Shown: positions 1 to 12,494, counted from the first letter of the stretch. The stretch is DNA of 64,000 nucleotides from Craspedostauros australis (GCA_026770025.1 JAMXDE010000029.1:434001-498000); one strand, 5' to 3'. Made by a program: numbers and translations. Notes: a model not told the origin generated them from the letters alone.

Positions 1-330
1 TGCAACGCCAGCAGGGGGCGCACGAACCAAGGAGAGGAACAACCCGTTGTCCTCCCCTTGTGTGGAGAGCACCACAATCTGCCCTTGGTGCTCTCCTTTG
101 AACAACGTCAACACGTTCAACACGTTCAACACGATCAACACCATCGCCTTTGCGAGACGAAACGACAGATGTTATTCACTTGCACTGATCCAACCATTGA
201 AGATTCTGGCGGAGGACTCGTCGAACCAGCACAAGCGCAGAACGTTCCGCGATTACGAAAAGTGTAATATTGCTCTGCTCCGTTCCTCCACGCTACCACA
301 GCCAACGGCAACGGCAACGGCAGCGGCAAG
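1..330. other. 5' flank of the first gene; no gene seen
   Basis: No protein family is recognisable in any frame. There is a short repeated stretch near 107-145 (reiterated caacacgttcaa-like units) and a run of acggca-type hexamers at about 303-325 immediately before the ATG at 331. It is probably the promoter and 5' leader of the downstream gene. Confidence 0.4.
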
Positions 331-2991
331 ATGAGCACATTTGGAGCAACGGAGCCTGTCTCCGCACCTTTCTGCGTTCGCTACCTCCCAAGCATTCTGC
401 ACGAATCATCCCATCCGTCGCAGGCTGGCAGTTCTGCCGAAGCCGATCATTGGTCGTTTCTGGATGAAACCGATGATCGTACAACGAGTAGCACATTTGA
501 TTCATCGGGCACCGGCCATGCCATATCGACAGGGCCAAGCAGAAGCATCTTCGATGATGCAACAGCAGCCTTGGGATCCGCATCCACGGCCACCACCACC
601 AACAATACCGCAAACGCATCAGCGTCGATGGACGCGACGATGGATGCGGCGGCCATCGGGACGGGAGGGAGGTTCACGAAAAGGGCCACGAGGAGACGCG
701 TTGCTAAGAACAGGACCGACAGGACCTGTCATCCGAACAGCTGGCTGGAATCGTTGGCGGATCATGGCAACTGGACCCATGTTCACGAGTACTTCCATCG
801 GTGGTTCAAGCTGGGGAAGGAGGCCATCGACAACATCGTGAAGCACTGTCCGCACATCGTCGATTGGGATCTGGAGGAGGATTTGGAACCGCGCCTCATG
901 TGGCTGCAACAGCGTCTGTTCGTATCGGACGAACGGCTGGGTGCCATGCTCATCGCCCACCCGACGTTGGTCAAGTATCATCCGGAAAAGAACATGGAGC
1001 CAGCCATCCAGTTCGTGCAGCACAAGTGCCTCGAGGGGAGCTGGGAGACCACCAGGACCTTCGTCATCAACGATCCATCGATTCTTGGAGCGTCGCTCGA
1101 GCAGCGTCTGCAGCCACGGCTGCGCCACTACCTCAGCACGGGATTGGCATTCGAGAACCTGCGGAGGGATCCCAGTCTTGTCCATAACATGGCCATATCG
1201 GCACCTGGGCGGTGGGATAAGTTCTTGCATCATCGAGTTTTGCGACACAGGAAGCAAGTTGCGATGCGTCGCGATCAACCAGCTGACGAGATGGCGATCA
1301 ACGAAACCGCACAAGATCTATTCAGCCAGCCATTGGTCGAGGCGTCGCATGAGTTACCGAGTTTGTCAGAACTGTTGGTGCCAGCCGAAAAAGGACATGC
1401 AGGAGGGTCTGTGGGTAATGAAATTGGGCATGCAGACCCAATTCTGGTCATGGAAGCACTGGGCGTGCCACCTTCCGCGACCACGCCTGCTGAGAGGATT
1501 GCTCGCATGCCCCCGTTTCGTGTGAGGCGATCAAGACGACTTCGACAACGAGGAGGCAGGAACAGTAACAACAACGACAGCATCTTACGGGGCAGCCGAT
1601 GGGACATCCCGAAAGCCGACGAAGACGATCTGCGATCGAAAGTCCTGTATGATGGTGCACTCTTTTCCAAAACAGTTGTAGACAGAGGTACCAGTGATGC
1701 CGAGAGCAGCAAGACTGGCACACCTGCCAAGGCACAGCCAGATGCCAGCAGCGACAACGAGGCAGATGCTGGCGGCGAGGCCGACGAACAGGCTGAGAAG
1801 GGTGTTACCGAGGAGGTTGATAAAGACGCTGATGAAGACACTGGTGACCCCGATCAGATTGACACCAAACAATCGGCATCTACCAGAATTACGCCTCAAA
1901 GGAGATCTACAGGTCGAAAGAAGCGCCCACCAGAGAGATTATCTGTACCATCAGCTATATCGACGCGCAAATCGCGGGGAGAAGACGAAGAAGGCGACGG
2001 CGATGCTCACGAGGCTGACGATAGCTCGACCATGCATGAAAGCAGCGACGACTCCTTCGTCTTGCCAGCACGGAGGACCAGGCGGAAGACGTTTCCGACA
2101 TCAACCCCAAGAAAACAACGCGCTAAACGCAAGAGCGCTGGTGATACGATCGAACACCACAGCAACCCGAAGACCCCAGGACAACGATCGAAACGGCTCC
2201 GAGGCACCCTCGCCGAGAATGAACGAGCCGACAACGACAGCGATCGAGACTCGGCCGATGACCGCGACCACGAGAGCATCGATACTCAACCAGCGCGACG
2301 CAGTCTCCGCAAGAGGCGCAAGGCATCATCGATGTCGCAATCACCCGATACATCGGCAACACCGGAACGATCCGTGAAGACATCTCCATCGATAGATCTT
2401 GACTCGGTCAGTCTCGGCGGGGCACCCACCTTCGAGGAATTTCTCGGCGAGCTCGATCAGGTACCAGACCCCCAGGAGACCTGGAAGGGGTTGGAGGACA
2501 AGAATGGGCGGTTGCCCACTTTGGAAGACGTCATCTGCGGCCGCTCGCATCTCACCATCTCCATGCACTGGCCGGGGAATCGCTACTTCCACAAACTTCT
2601 GAATCTATGGGGCAGGGAGTACGACACCACCAAGCTCCCGAACGGCAAGAAGAATGTCACATCGAGAGTCTGCAGCGCAGTGTTCGCCGCCAATGGATCG
2701 TTTCTGGAATGGTCCAGGGACGAGCATCTTTGGTTGGAATTCGACATCAACCGATGCTTCATGAAGACAGCGCAAGCATTCCGCGATTCGCGCAAACTCT
2801 ACCGACGCGACAATCCTGCCACACCATCGTTGCACCTTCCCGAAACCCGTCGCACGACGCGGGCTCGCGCACGTCTTGACTGCGACAACAACAATAACAA
2901 CAGCAACGAAGGCAGTGACGACAATGATGACGTTGACGACGACGACGATGTGTCGCACGAGACCAGCAGCTCGTCGGAATGGGAACAATAA
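331..2991 (+). CDS. mTERF-repeat protein with C-terminal DUF6824-type domain
   Basis: Single-exon reading frame of 886 residues. Residues about 135-306 contain tandem helical mTERF-type motifs: successive units with the pattern HPTLV..HPEKNMEP and DPSILG..LEQRLQPR. mTERF proteins bind nucleic acid, usually in mitochondria or plastids. Residues about 729-816 match the pattern I know from DUF6824 (DVICGR, then WPGNRYFHKLL, a Y about 10 residues later, GKKNVTSRV, NGSFLEW, and K-T-A-Q-A-F-R at the end), a domain abundant in diatoms. The linker (about 310-725) is acidic and rich in K/R clusters such as GRKKRPPE and KRKSAG that resemble nuclear localisation signals. No organelle presequence is obvious, so a nuclear role is as likely as an organellar one. 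The tail is D/N/S-rich. The start at 331 is the first ATG in frame. Family calls are from memory of motifs, not a search. Confidence 0.8.
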   Translation: MSTFGATEPVSAPFCVRYLPSILHESSHPSQAGSSAEADHWSFLDETDDRTTSSTFDSSGTGHAISTGPSRSIFDDATAALGSASTATTTNNTANASASMDATMDAAAIGTGGRFTKRATRRRVAKNRTDRTCHPNSWLESLADHGNWTHVHEYFHRWFKLGKEAIDNIVKHCPHIVDWDLEEDLEPRLMWLQQRLFVSDERLGAMLIAHPTLVKYHPEKNMEPAIQFVQHKCLEGSWETTRTFVINDPSILGASLEQRLQPRLRHYLSTGLAFENLRRDPSLVHNMAISAPGRWDKFLHHRVLRHRKQVAMRRDQPADEMAINETAQDLFSQPLVEASHELPSLSELLVPAEKGHAGGSVGNEIGHADPILVMEALGVPPSATTPAERIARMPPFRVRRSRRLRQRGGRNSNNNDSILRGSRWDIPKADEDDLRSKVLYDGALFSKTVVDRGTSDAESSKTGTPAKAQPDASSDNEADAGGEADEQAEKGVTEEVDKDADEDTGDPDQIDTKQSASTRITPQRRSTGRKKRPPERLSVPSAISTRKSRGEDEEGDGDAHEADDSSTMHESSDDSFVLPARRTRRKTFPTSTPRKQRAKRKSAGDTIEHHSNPKTPGQRSKRLRGTLAENERADNDSDRDSADDRDHESIDTQPARRSLRKRRKASSMSQSPDTSATPERSVKTSPSIDLDSVSLGGAPTFEEFLGELDQVPDPQETWKGLEDKNGRLPTLEDVICGRSHLTISMHWPGNRYFHKLLNLWGREYDTTKLPNGKKNVTSRVCSAVFAANGSFLEWSRDEHLWLEFDINRCFMKTAQAFRDSRKLYRRDNPATPSLHLPETRRTTRARARLDCDNNNNNSNEGSDDNDDVDDDDDVSHETSSSSEWEQ

Positions 2992-4177
2992 CTGGTGGTG
3001 CCAATCCAAAGGCACGGTGGTGGTGTTGTCCGAACATGGTCGAGGAGAGTATGTGGAGTGGATTAGCTTGTACTCTGGCTGGCAGCGTCTACGAGATTAT
3101 TCGTCCTAGAGAAGTATACGTTATCTTCGTACATGCTGTATAGCTGCGCTCTACCAGCAGAGAGAATACGTACGTACTCTAAATTGCGCAAAGTCCTTCT
3201 CTCTACTCTCCGTGTAGCAATATGTAATAATGGAATAGTACCACAGGTCTCACTCTATGTTTCTCTGCTCTGCACATTCTGCTTTGATTTCTGGTACCGT
3301 TCAAGAAGTTACTTATGACTTCCTGCGCCTGGGTAGAGAGAGAGAGAGAGAGGTGTCCTGTGAAGCATTGATCCCCTTCCAATAGCGATAGCCTCGTGAC
3401 ATGAGAACTACTTGACCACACGAAACAGCCAACCATCACTCTTTGGGGACGTTGAAACGCTTCCTATGCGCGAAGTGAGGAAACGTAACTTTTGCCACCG
3501 CCAAAAAGTGACAATCCTCCAATCTCCTCTCTGTCCGCCTGGCCTCGACGGATTTGGCGGGAGTTGCGCAAGCTAAACTTCTCGCATATTCTCCGTTGAG
3601 GAGAGTACATAGCGAAGTGAGCAACGATGTGCCGTCGCTGAATCTTGATTTTATTATTACAAATAACGTCTGTAAACGTCTATATCACCCGAGAGAACAC
3701 AATCCATCCGTTGGGCGGACACGGACGGACAACAGAAATCAAAGCACAAGGCACGAACGCGCAACGCGACCAATGTGAAATGATGACGCCCAACTCACAC
3801 AATCAACCAAACCGCCGTGCTGATCGAGAATAAGACCGCGAAAACGAGACCGAAACAGCAACAAGACCAGGGACAGGAGCTGACAACTGCATCCAACCTT
3901 CGGTGGGGCCACAACTCCTCCGACACAAACCGATTGGCTTCAATTGGAACGCAACGGAAGGAATCAACAGCGAAGGAGCCATCGTCCAACGCGCAAGAGG
4001 CTGCAGCACAGTCCCCATACATACCTCACCACAACCTTTCGTCACAAAGTACCACACAACACACATCTTCCCCCCACAAACGCACATCCGCACAACATCG
4101 ATAGAGGAAGCAAGGGCGCGACCTCGAGCTGTACCAGAGCAAAGGACGGAGCCTCGCAGCAGTAGGAGGAGAGCACA
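2992..4177. other. Intergenic region with GA microsatellite; no gene seen
   Basis: About 1.2 kb between two genes on the same strand. It holds a (GA)n run at about 3335-3352 and scattered acgtac/tactc-type short motifs at 3115-3185. No conserved protein segment is visible in six frames. It is probably the 3' UTR of the upstream gene and the promoter of the downstream one. Confidence 0.4.
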
Positions 4178-7100
4178 ATGACCCCCACAGCCCCCAAGGA
4201 GACGATCAATGGGAAGGACGGCCTCACGGTGACGTCGTCTCCACCATCGAATGCGAGCGTCGTCGCGGGTATGTTCCAATGTGCCAGCATGGAGAGTTTC
4301 GACACCCAGAAGATCGACAACCGCACGCCCATCAAGTCGGAGATCGAGGTGGCGATCGACAAAACGTACCAGCAGGCGAACGAGTTCGTGTCCTACCTGT
4401 ACTCCATGAGATCAACCTTGGGAATCCCACTGCTGGAGGAAGAGGGCCGAGACGATGGCGAGGACGGCGGAGAGACGCCACAGGACTACACAGTTGCCGC
4501 AGCCAACTTCATGGCCCCATTCATCGGGTCGCCCACGCAGCAGGACACGGTAGCCCCAACCGTCCCAGCCGCTGGCACATCAGCGGCTTCTTCTGGGGTG
4601 AATACTGCCGCAGCATCCGTCGCCAAGCAGGCACACACCCAAACCCAAGAGCGAGACCAACCACCGGCAGCCAGCACATTGGAGGAATTCGCACCTATTC
4701 AATCCGATATCTCCAAGGAGACCTACAAGCTCGAGGTAACTCTGATCGAGGACACCCCTACCGGTGCACGGGCGACTGAGATCAGCACGCTGTCCGCGTC
4801 AACGGAAGGCACACCTGCTGCTGTTGCCATCGCCAAAACCGACGGTACCGATCCGCCAGGCCAATCTGTGGACACCGCCGAGTCCGCCCTCAACAAGCTG
4901 GATTCTTCACCGTCTCCTGCTCTTTTGCGAAACGTCAAGAGCGACGTCAGCGTTGTGTCCGCAAAGTCACAGAAATCTGTGAAATCGACGAAGTCTGCCA
5001 AGTCGTTCATGTCAGGCAAGTCTCGCAAGTCCACCACACCATTCAAGTCTATCCTATCGAAGTCATCCAAGGCAACCTCCGCAAAGAAGGCCACCATCAG
5101 CAAGCCTGAGGCCGCAGCCCCTGGTTCTCCAAAGCCCGATGCTCTGAAGAAGGCAGGTAGCTTCGTCAGCTTTGCATCATCGGCATCCAAGAATTCCACA
5201 AAGCCTCCGCCAGTCCCAGTTGCGTCGGCGGAAGAAAAGTCTATCCAGTCAGCGGCCGTCTCAACGCAAGAGCCGGCCCAATGTGATGCCAGCACGGTCA
5301 GCGTGAAGAGCAATCATTCCGTCAAGTCGACGAAATCCGCCAAGTCAGCAGCTTCTGCCAAGGCTGACTGCGCCAGCACGGTCAGCGTGAAGAGCAATCA
5401 TTCCGTCAAGTCGACGAAATCCGCCAAATCGGCAGCTTCTGCCAAGGCTGACAACGCCAGCACGGTCAGCGTGAAGAGTAAGCATTCCGTCAAGTCGACG
5501 AAATCCGCCAAATCAACAGCGTCTGCCAAGGTTGACAGCGCCGGCGCGAGCAACAGCGTGGCATTGTCCAATGCAACCGCCGATGATGGCGCGAATGATG
5601 CAGGTGTCACATCCACTGACACCAAGTCTGTGGCATTCAAGAAAGATACCGAGATTCAGGACGGCGGTGATACCGCATCGGTCTCTTCGAAAGCGTCAAA
5701 GTCCTCCTTCCTCTCGAAGATGTCCGCCCTGTCGAAACGGTCCAAGGCGTCTTCTGCTTCTCGCAAGTCGAAGGCGTCGGTCGCCTCGCAGAAGTCGAAG
5801 GCGACTGCGGCATCTGCCAGATCCAAAGCAAGTGTGGCCTCCCGCGTACCAAGCAAGGTCGAAGAGGCGGCACCGCCGAGTGCACCCATCACGGCTCCTG
5901 GCAATCTCGAGGCCGATCAACCATCCCCACCGGTTGCTGACATGCCAACGGCCAATGCCGCCGAAGAGGCAGTTCAAGAACAGGCGGTCGAAGAGAAGGC
6001 GACGGCCGCCGACAAGTCCGAAAAGGCTACCGCAGAGAGCAACACGGAGCTGCCCGAAGACGTCCCAAGGAACATCGTCGACGCCCTGGATTCCATTGAC
6101 GTCGGCAGCGTCGCCTCGATGGCCAAGAGCATGATGTCCGCAATCACCGGCAGTATAGTGACCTCGCCAAGCGCGAATACTGATGCAGAAGAGGCTGCAG
6201 CTCCAGAAGCCGAGGCCGAGGATGCAGATACGAAGTCCGTCGCCTCCAAGAAGACCAGCGGTTCTGTTGGAACGGCCAGCAAGGCTGCGGCCTCGATGAA
6301 AAGCTTCAACACCGACAAGACTCCCGGTCAGATCATCACGCAGTGGGATGCAGCCAAGGCTGGTGACTTCGATGCCCTTCAGATGCTGAACACCGAGCGA
6401 TGGACGGACTGGACGGCCACTGATCAGCACGACAACACGGCCCTGTTCTACGCCTGCAAGATCGGGGCAACGAAGAACCTCGCTTGCGTCGCCTTGTTGC
6501 TCGAGCTTACGCCCAAGAAAACTCCCGCACTGATGAACAAGTGTCACGAGGGCACCAGCAACGAATGCGTGCATGCACTCCTCAGCGAATACATGGGGGC
6601 ATCCGGAGACGTCTCCACTCCCGTCGCCGGGCGTGACGGCATGCTGTTCGACAGTGACACCGGGATGGAAGTGGAACAAATCAACGAGGAGATTGACGTA
6701 GACATCGGCGGCGAAGTGACGGCGACCCAAAAGGTAAGTGAGACGATGATTGTGCACTTGGCATGATGCGTGCAGTGTCGATCAAATGTGGATGCACTCG
6801 ATATCGCTGGATGGACCGCAGTTTCACGTTTGTGCGACAACATGCTGATACACACCATACAAGATGAGTGGTGCGAAACAAATGCAGCAACAAATACGGC
6901 AATGCTGTTGTTGAACTATGTTCCTCTGATCAATTTCTCCTCTAACATACGATTGTCTTCCTCTCAACTAACACATGCCTGCTCAATACACACGTCTATT
7001 TATTGCAGTCTGCCGGGGCCGAGGAGACCAAGTCTGAGGAACCAATCGATGCAGCAACAGCATCGTCCGAAGTGAAGGAGGATGAGAAACAGAAGTCGAA

Positions 7101-8496
7101 CACCAAACGTAAATCTCGAGGCGGTTTTCTGGGAATGTTCGGCGGCAAGAAGTCAACCATTGACAACGATCCAGACACCCCCAAGAGAAACATTGTCCCA
7201 GGACGCCCGCCTCTGCAACCGCCAAGATCTCGTCGTGGAGATCGCCAATCGGAAGCTCAGGATGCCAGTCATCGAGAGGAACCCATGGCGAGCAGCGAGC
7301 ACAAACATGCTGGCGACTTCAATGCAGCCATCGACGGTCAAGACGAACACTTCATTTCGCCTCGCAACAACGAGGTGCATCAGCGCGGACATGCAGCACC
7401 AAGCGAGGGTGATCGCTTCGACTTCCCGGAATCGTTGGCCAACGGCGAACGTTTTGAGGGCAGCCGACCATCCGACCACCAAGGTGGAATGGGATACTAC
7501 GGCGAGTCCCAGAGCCTGCCATCATCTCGGCGCATGAACAGATACGGATCCCCAACCCGTGCGCAGCAACAGCGCCATCTGAATTCGAAGCAGAACATGC
7601 ATGATACACCGGGATTTCCAGTGAACTCTGGCGCGCACTTCGCCTTCACGTCCTCTTTCAACGACGAACCCATCCACCAGCAGCAACATCAACATCAGTC
7701 GTCGGGTCTAGCGGCACGAAACGATCGTAACTTCCGCTCCCAGAACTACCAACCAGCCGGAGCACCGTCGGCAATGTCACCGGTGTCGAAGAGCAAGCAC
7801 ATCAGCAGCGGCAACAGCGTGGGAAGCAAGTCCACCAGTCCGATGTCGCTGTTGCAGCGAGGACAGAAGCACGGCAAGGTCACCAACAGTCCCATGGTCC
7901 TGTTCCGCGAGGAAAACAGGAAGTGGATCATCGCCAATCAAAAGCCCATGGGAGGCAACCGCGGAATCTTCGGCAGCAAGTCCAAGAAGAACAAGGGACA
8001 CAGCAGCGCTGACCAAGGCGAGAAGATGGTCGTCACTGTCCATGTCTTCGATCCAACCCAGAAGGTGCACATCGTCAACTGTCACGATGTCTGTGTGCAG
8101 ATCCATGGTTGCATGATGAAGTCGCTGCTGGTGGAGAAGTGCACCAAGATCAACGTCGTGTTTGACAGCATCACCAAGGACTGCAAGGTGTTGAAGTGCA
8201 AGAAGCTTGCGTTGCAAGGCACGGGAACCTGTCCAGCCTACCAACTCGACAAAACCGACGTCCTCACCCTCTGGCTGTCAGAGGATGGCATGCAGATGTC
8301 AGACATCGTTACCAACAAGTGCACCAAGATCACCATCAGCGTCCCCGACGGGGAAGACAGTGAAGAACGCCACGAGTTCCCGCTCCCAGAACACGTCGTG
8401 CACAAGATCTCTGGCGGCAACAACGTGTCCAGCAACGCACATCACATGACCTTCCAGAGCGACAGCGTCAGCACCACTCGCTCAACCAACCCATAA
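4178..8496 (+). CDS. K/S-repeat, ankyrin-like and C-CAP domain protein (two exons)
   Basis: Exon 1 is 4178-6733 and exon 2 is 7009-8496. The 275-nt intron has a GTAAGTGAG donor and a TATTGCAG acceptor and is phase 0, giving 1347 residues. The N-terminal half is low complexity with many SVKS/STKSAKS units, including three 28-residue tandem copies. Residues about 711-808 look like a degenerate ankyrin region (DWTATDQHDNTALFYACKIG, then a second helical pair). Residues about 1134-1330 match the C-terminal domain of cyclase-associated protein (C-CAP/CARP): VHIVNCHDVCVQIHG, then LVEKCTKINVVFDS, then LDKTDVLTLWLSED and IVTNKCTKITISVP. In CAP this beta-helical domain binds ADP-actin and promotes nucleotide exchange. 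The usual CAP N-terminal helical domain is not visible, so this is a CAP-like protein, not a canonical CAP. Exon 2 has no convincing start of its own, which supports splicing. Confidence 0.8.
5285..5539 (+). repeat. Three 84-bp in-frame tandem repeats (28 aa each)
   Basis: Near-identical units beginning at about 5291, 5375 and 5459 encode A-S-T-V-S-V-K-S-(N/K)-H-S-V-K-S-T-K-S-A-K-S plus an A/S/K-rich tail. They differ by only a few substitutions, so the amplification is recent. They lie within the exon 1 coding region of the C-CAP-domain protein. Confidence 0.9.
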
Positions 8497-9151
8497 GCAA
8501 CACCAACGTAACGCAACGCAACGCAACGCAACGAGAAATACCATCCTAAGAACATCTGCATAGCACCATAATCTATTCTACGTGGACCAGACAAACACCT
8601 TAGCACCTCTATCATGTTGTTGGCGTCTGGAGATTGACTTCTCTACTTGGCGATTATCGAGTGAGCCACTCTTAATTCTCGTGCCACGGGCCGCACCACA
8701 TTCAAGACTCTTGCGTTTGGATGAGACGTGACCATGAAGGAGGGTGCGAAACACGACTGAGAGGAAACGAGTACGAAGGGGGTTACGGTGAAATACAATT
8801 GACTTTGTTTTTGTGATCGACTCATCTGAACAAATGCTCTTTCGGACTTTGGCGCGGAATTTGGTGAGAATTCCCAATCACCGGATTGACGGTGCAAACA
8901 GCGTGCGGAATCGCCTGTTGTCATCCCAATCGCTGTTTGTGTGTCGTTGTGCTGCGCTGATTTGAGCACGAGTGTTTTGCTCGCATTTTCAGGCCTGAGC
9001 GAGAAAGCCACAAATCAGAGACACGCCAGCAAATCAAACAAGGAAGAGTCAACCCAAGACAACCCCGACCAGAGAAGAACAAGAAAGGAAAAAAGGCATC
9101 ACTGTCACTTGCTGTCCCAACATCTCCCTGAATGATATGGAGTAGTCCAAC
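8497..9151. other. Intergenic region with acgca pentamer repeat
   Basis: Between the C-CAP gene and PARN. A tandem pentamer (acgca, about 4.5 copies) lies at 8511-8533, just after the stop codon. No protein family is seen. The last 100 bp before 9152 are A-rich and probably form the PARN 5' leader. Confidence 0.4.
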
Positions 9152-12100
9152 ATGGTGAATGTATTCAAGTCTAATTTCATCGAGGTACGAGCATGTTGGG
9201 TCACGTTGAGGAGTTATTGTTGGAATTTGAGACTTGCGATTTGGGACATGTGGCATCATGTTTGGGATCTTTGCCAGCCCGATTGCCATCACTGTTCGTT
9301 GTCGCTGATGCTGATGCTGATGCTATTGCTCTCAGTGCCCTGGTCCTTGCGGCTGTTGTCGCTTCTGTTGTTCTTGCCGTTGCCTGGGGGGAACCAGGAC
9401 ACTTCGTTTCTCACTCAATGCCATACCGACCTTGTTTTTTTCATTCTTGCTGTCTCCTCAACTCCAATTTTGCAATGGTGATGGGAACACACTCTCTGTA
9501 CGCTTCCACGCATTGTTTTGTTGCACACGAACGTTTGGCCTCGACGGAACGCAGCAAAGCAATGAGCTGCTGCGGCATCTGCCTCATGCCTCCTTGATCA
9601 GCATCGACGAGGAGATGACGGGGATCGTGCTGCCGCCAGCAGGCGGGAACAGCACAAAGCCATCGAAGGAGGATTCTCCCGCCAATCGGTACCCTTCGCT
9701 CAAGAAGGTGCCGGAGCGATACTCCATCATCCAGTTGGGAATCTGCCTCTTCACGAAGAAGGCTGATCACGGTTCCTCTCCGCATGCAGCGTCGTCAGCG
9801 CCACGAGCGCCCGTTCGAGGAGAAAACGACAATGATGACAACGATGATGAGGGAGACGTCCGTGACGCGGATCAGAGAGAAGGAAATGAAGCAGCGGATG
9901 ATGCCCATGCCAGGGAGGGGCGGATTCCTCTATCATCTCCGTATGACCGTGCCCATTACCACGTTGTACGTGAACAAGGTGTTTGCGGATTTTCTTGATT
10001 GATCGCCTACCGAAACCCATCATGTGCATGAGTGAGACCCCATGTTGACATTCATCTTGCCTAGTTGCGTCCCTGCACATGCGGATCGTTCGTTACGAAC
10101 TCAATTGACTCACGTGCGATGCGTCACTCGTCAAACGCGCTGCTGCGTACTATTTGTACCGACGCATCTCTGTTTGCCGTCTTGGCTTGGAACGTTGGAT
10201 ATCACCGCGTCTCTTGGCGTTAACACCTGATTGAACCTGTGCGTGTGCACATGCACATGCGCACCCATAATCATGCTCACGATTTCTCTCCTGCTCATTC
10301 ACGAGGACAGAGACGGTTCAACTTTACGATGTTCCCACCGACGGATAATTGGATTACGCGGGAGGTCACCATGAACCCGTCAAGCATGCACTTTCTGCAG
10401 CAGCACGGCCTGAATTTGGATTCCTGGGCTGCGAAAGGAATCCCATTCGTCACCACCGAGATGGCGAAGGATATCATCCAAAAGTACTTCGAAAAGGAGA
10501 GCAAGATCTTGAAGGAGCAACGGGATGAGAGAACAGGTAAGGCGTCATCGTCGTCATCCAAGGGCACACCCCGCCGTTCCATCACCCTGACTGCGCAGGA
10601 TGACAAAACGTTCCATGCTCGCGCGATGGCAGGCCTGCGAGAATGGATCGACGCAGCGATCGTCCCACGAGAGGAAGATCCGGAGGGCGCATCGTACTGC
10701 ATGCCACCCTGCAACTCCTTCCTTCGACGTGCGTTGTACGAGAGCATCGACCGCGAGTACCCAGATCTGGTCCTGGAGACGGTGTCCAACCAGAACCAGA
10801 TCCGTGTCTGGAGGCTCTCCAAGCTCGAAAAGCAGCTGCGGCAGGAACGCTTACGCCGCGAGGGATGGGAGAAGCTGTTCGTCGAGACTGTGGGAATGTG
10901 GCGTGTGTTCGCTGCGTTGAGCATGGCGTGCCGGGGAGAATTCGACGGGCTGCGAACACTGGCTTCTGGGCCGTTGACGGATCAGGCGAAGTCATTGGAA
11001 GAGCACGTGGCACTTTCCTTCAACGCAGCGCAAGCGTTGAAATACCCGTCCACACCAAGCCATTCGTTCGCCATCGCGTCGTCTCCCGTCAAATCAATCC
11101 ATCCAGCTGGTCGCAAGATCCCCCTGATTGTGCACAATGGGTTGCAGGACCTGATGTTCCTCATGACGCATTTTCATTCACGGACATTGCCTGAGAACTG
11201 GGCGGATTGCAAGCGGCTCATCCACCATCACTTTCCCGTCATTTACGACACGAAGACGCTCTCGGTGGAGCACCAGAAACGGCAGCCCAATGCTCGTCAC
11301 CACACCCACTTGAGCGCCGTCTACGAACGCGCCATCACCAACCAAGCGCAATGGCAGGACGCTTTCACCCTTCAAAACCCCACGTACGATGGCTTCCTCG
11401 CATCTCCATCATCCAGCAATCACGGAGAACAGCGCCGTCTTCAACATCAGAGGCAGCAACAGCAGCAAGCAACGGACAGGCAGGAGCACGAGGCATCCTA
11501 CGATGCCTACATGACTGGCGCAGCCTTTTGTGCGCTGACGTACACGCTGCAAGAGCAGTACAACTACCCACCGTTGACGAGTGTTGGGAGCTATCAGTCA
11601 CCGCAACAAGTCCGAAGAGAAGCCGATGATGTCGCCGGAGGCGCAGGGCGGACTGGGAGCAGCGTTGGCGGCAGACGAGTGGAGGTTTGGAATTTGCGCC
11701 CCGACGATGCCCAGGCGAAGTGGGTGTACGGTCGCAACAAGCTCTACTTCCACTTGTCACCCTACACGATCGATCTCGAAAGCGGCAGCGAAGAGGATCC
11801 GCTCGCTCGGGACATGCACAAGTCAGCCATTTACCGCGTCTCCGACATCGATCCCTCTGTGTCCACAAGACACATCGTGAGCGCGCTGTCGAACTTGGTG
11901 GATTCCAACAACAACAGAGTGAACTATGAGATCGTGTGGGTCAATGACGTCATCTTCTTGGTCGCTGCAACCATCCCAAACTGTCAAGATCCAAAGCGAT
12001 TCGAGGAACAGGGCAAGATAATTCTGAGCGCCCTCACGAACCGCTTTACCAAAGCTATAGTCGTTCCGTTTGTTGGATTCCGCAATGAGCTCGAGGCTGC

Positions 12101-12494
12101 GATGGCACGGAGACAGCAGCAAAATGCAGAACGCGATGCGGAGCAGCAAGAACTCCGCCGCGAACAGCAGCTCCATGACGCGGCGATGCGAGCGGCGCCA
12201 ACGAACATGCCCGCGCAACGCCAGCACCGACAGACTGCACCCAGCGCAAACGCAGGCGGAAGCGTGCTAACCCCACGCCAGACCAGAGCAAATGCGCGGC
12301 AGGGTGGAAGCGCAGCGGTGAGGCCACCATCGGATGCCAACTCGTCGCCAGACAAGAGCGTATGGAATCTCTGGGGCTATTTGGATGCCATTGGAATCGG
12401 TGGCGGGCTGAAGCGATCCGCCGAGGCGTCTGATGGCAGCAATCGGGATAGCAACATCAGCAATACCAATCCGAAGAGACAGCGCATTGGTTGA
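9152..12494 (+). CDS. PARN: Poly(A)-specific ribonuclease PARN (three exons)
   Basis: PARN is a DEDD-family 3' exonuclease that shortens poly(A) tails of mRNAs and trims small RNAs. Inferred exons are 9152-9184, 9555-9965 and 10311-12494; both introns are GT-AG and phase 0 (donors GTACGAG and GTACGTG), giving 875 residues. Exon 1 encodes MVNVFKSNFIE, the typical PARN start. Exon 2 carries SIDEEMTGI (catalytic Asp29 and Glu31 by position; D28/E30 in human PARN) and YSIIQLGICLF. The second junction joins HYHV to RRFNFTMFP, restoring the family's F-N-F-x-x-F-P strand. Exon 3 has IVHNGLQDLMFL (third acidic residue, about 428) and ASYDAYMTGAAF (fourth, about 545). An acidic D/N-rich insert lies in exon 2 and Q-rich loops lie in exon 3. 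The C-terminal third is less conserved. The alternative is that exon edges are shifted by a few codons; the identity itself is clear. Confidence 0.92.

Noticed and set aside
5696-6757. 353-codon minus-strand frame opposite exon 1 of the C-CAP gene
   Set aside because: It is the antisense shadow of a clear coding region; length comes from the codon bias of the K/S/A-rich plus-strand gene.
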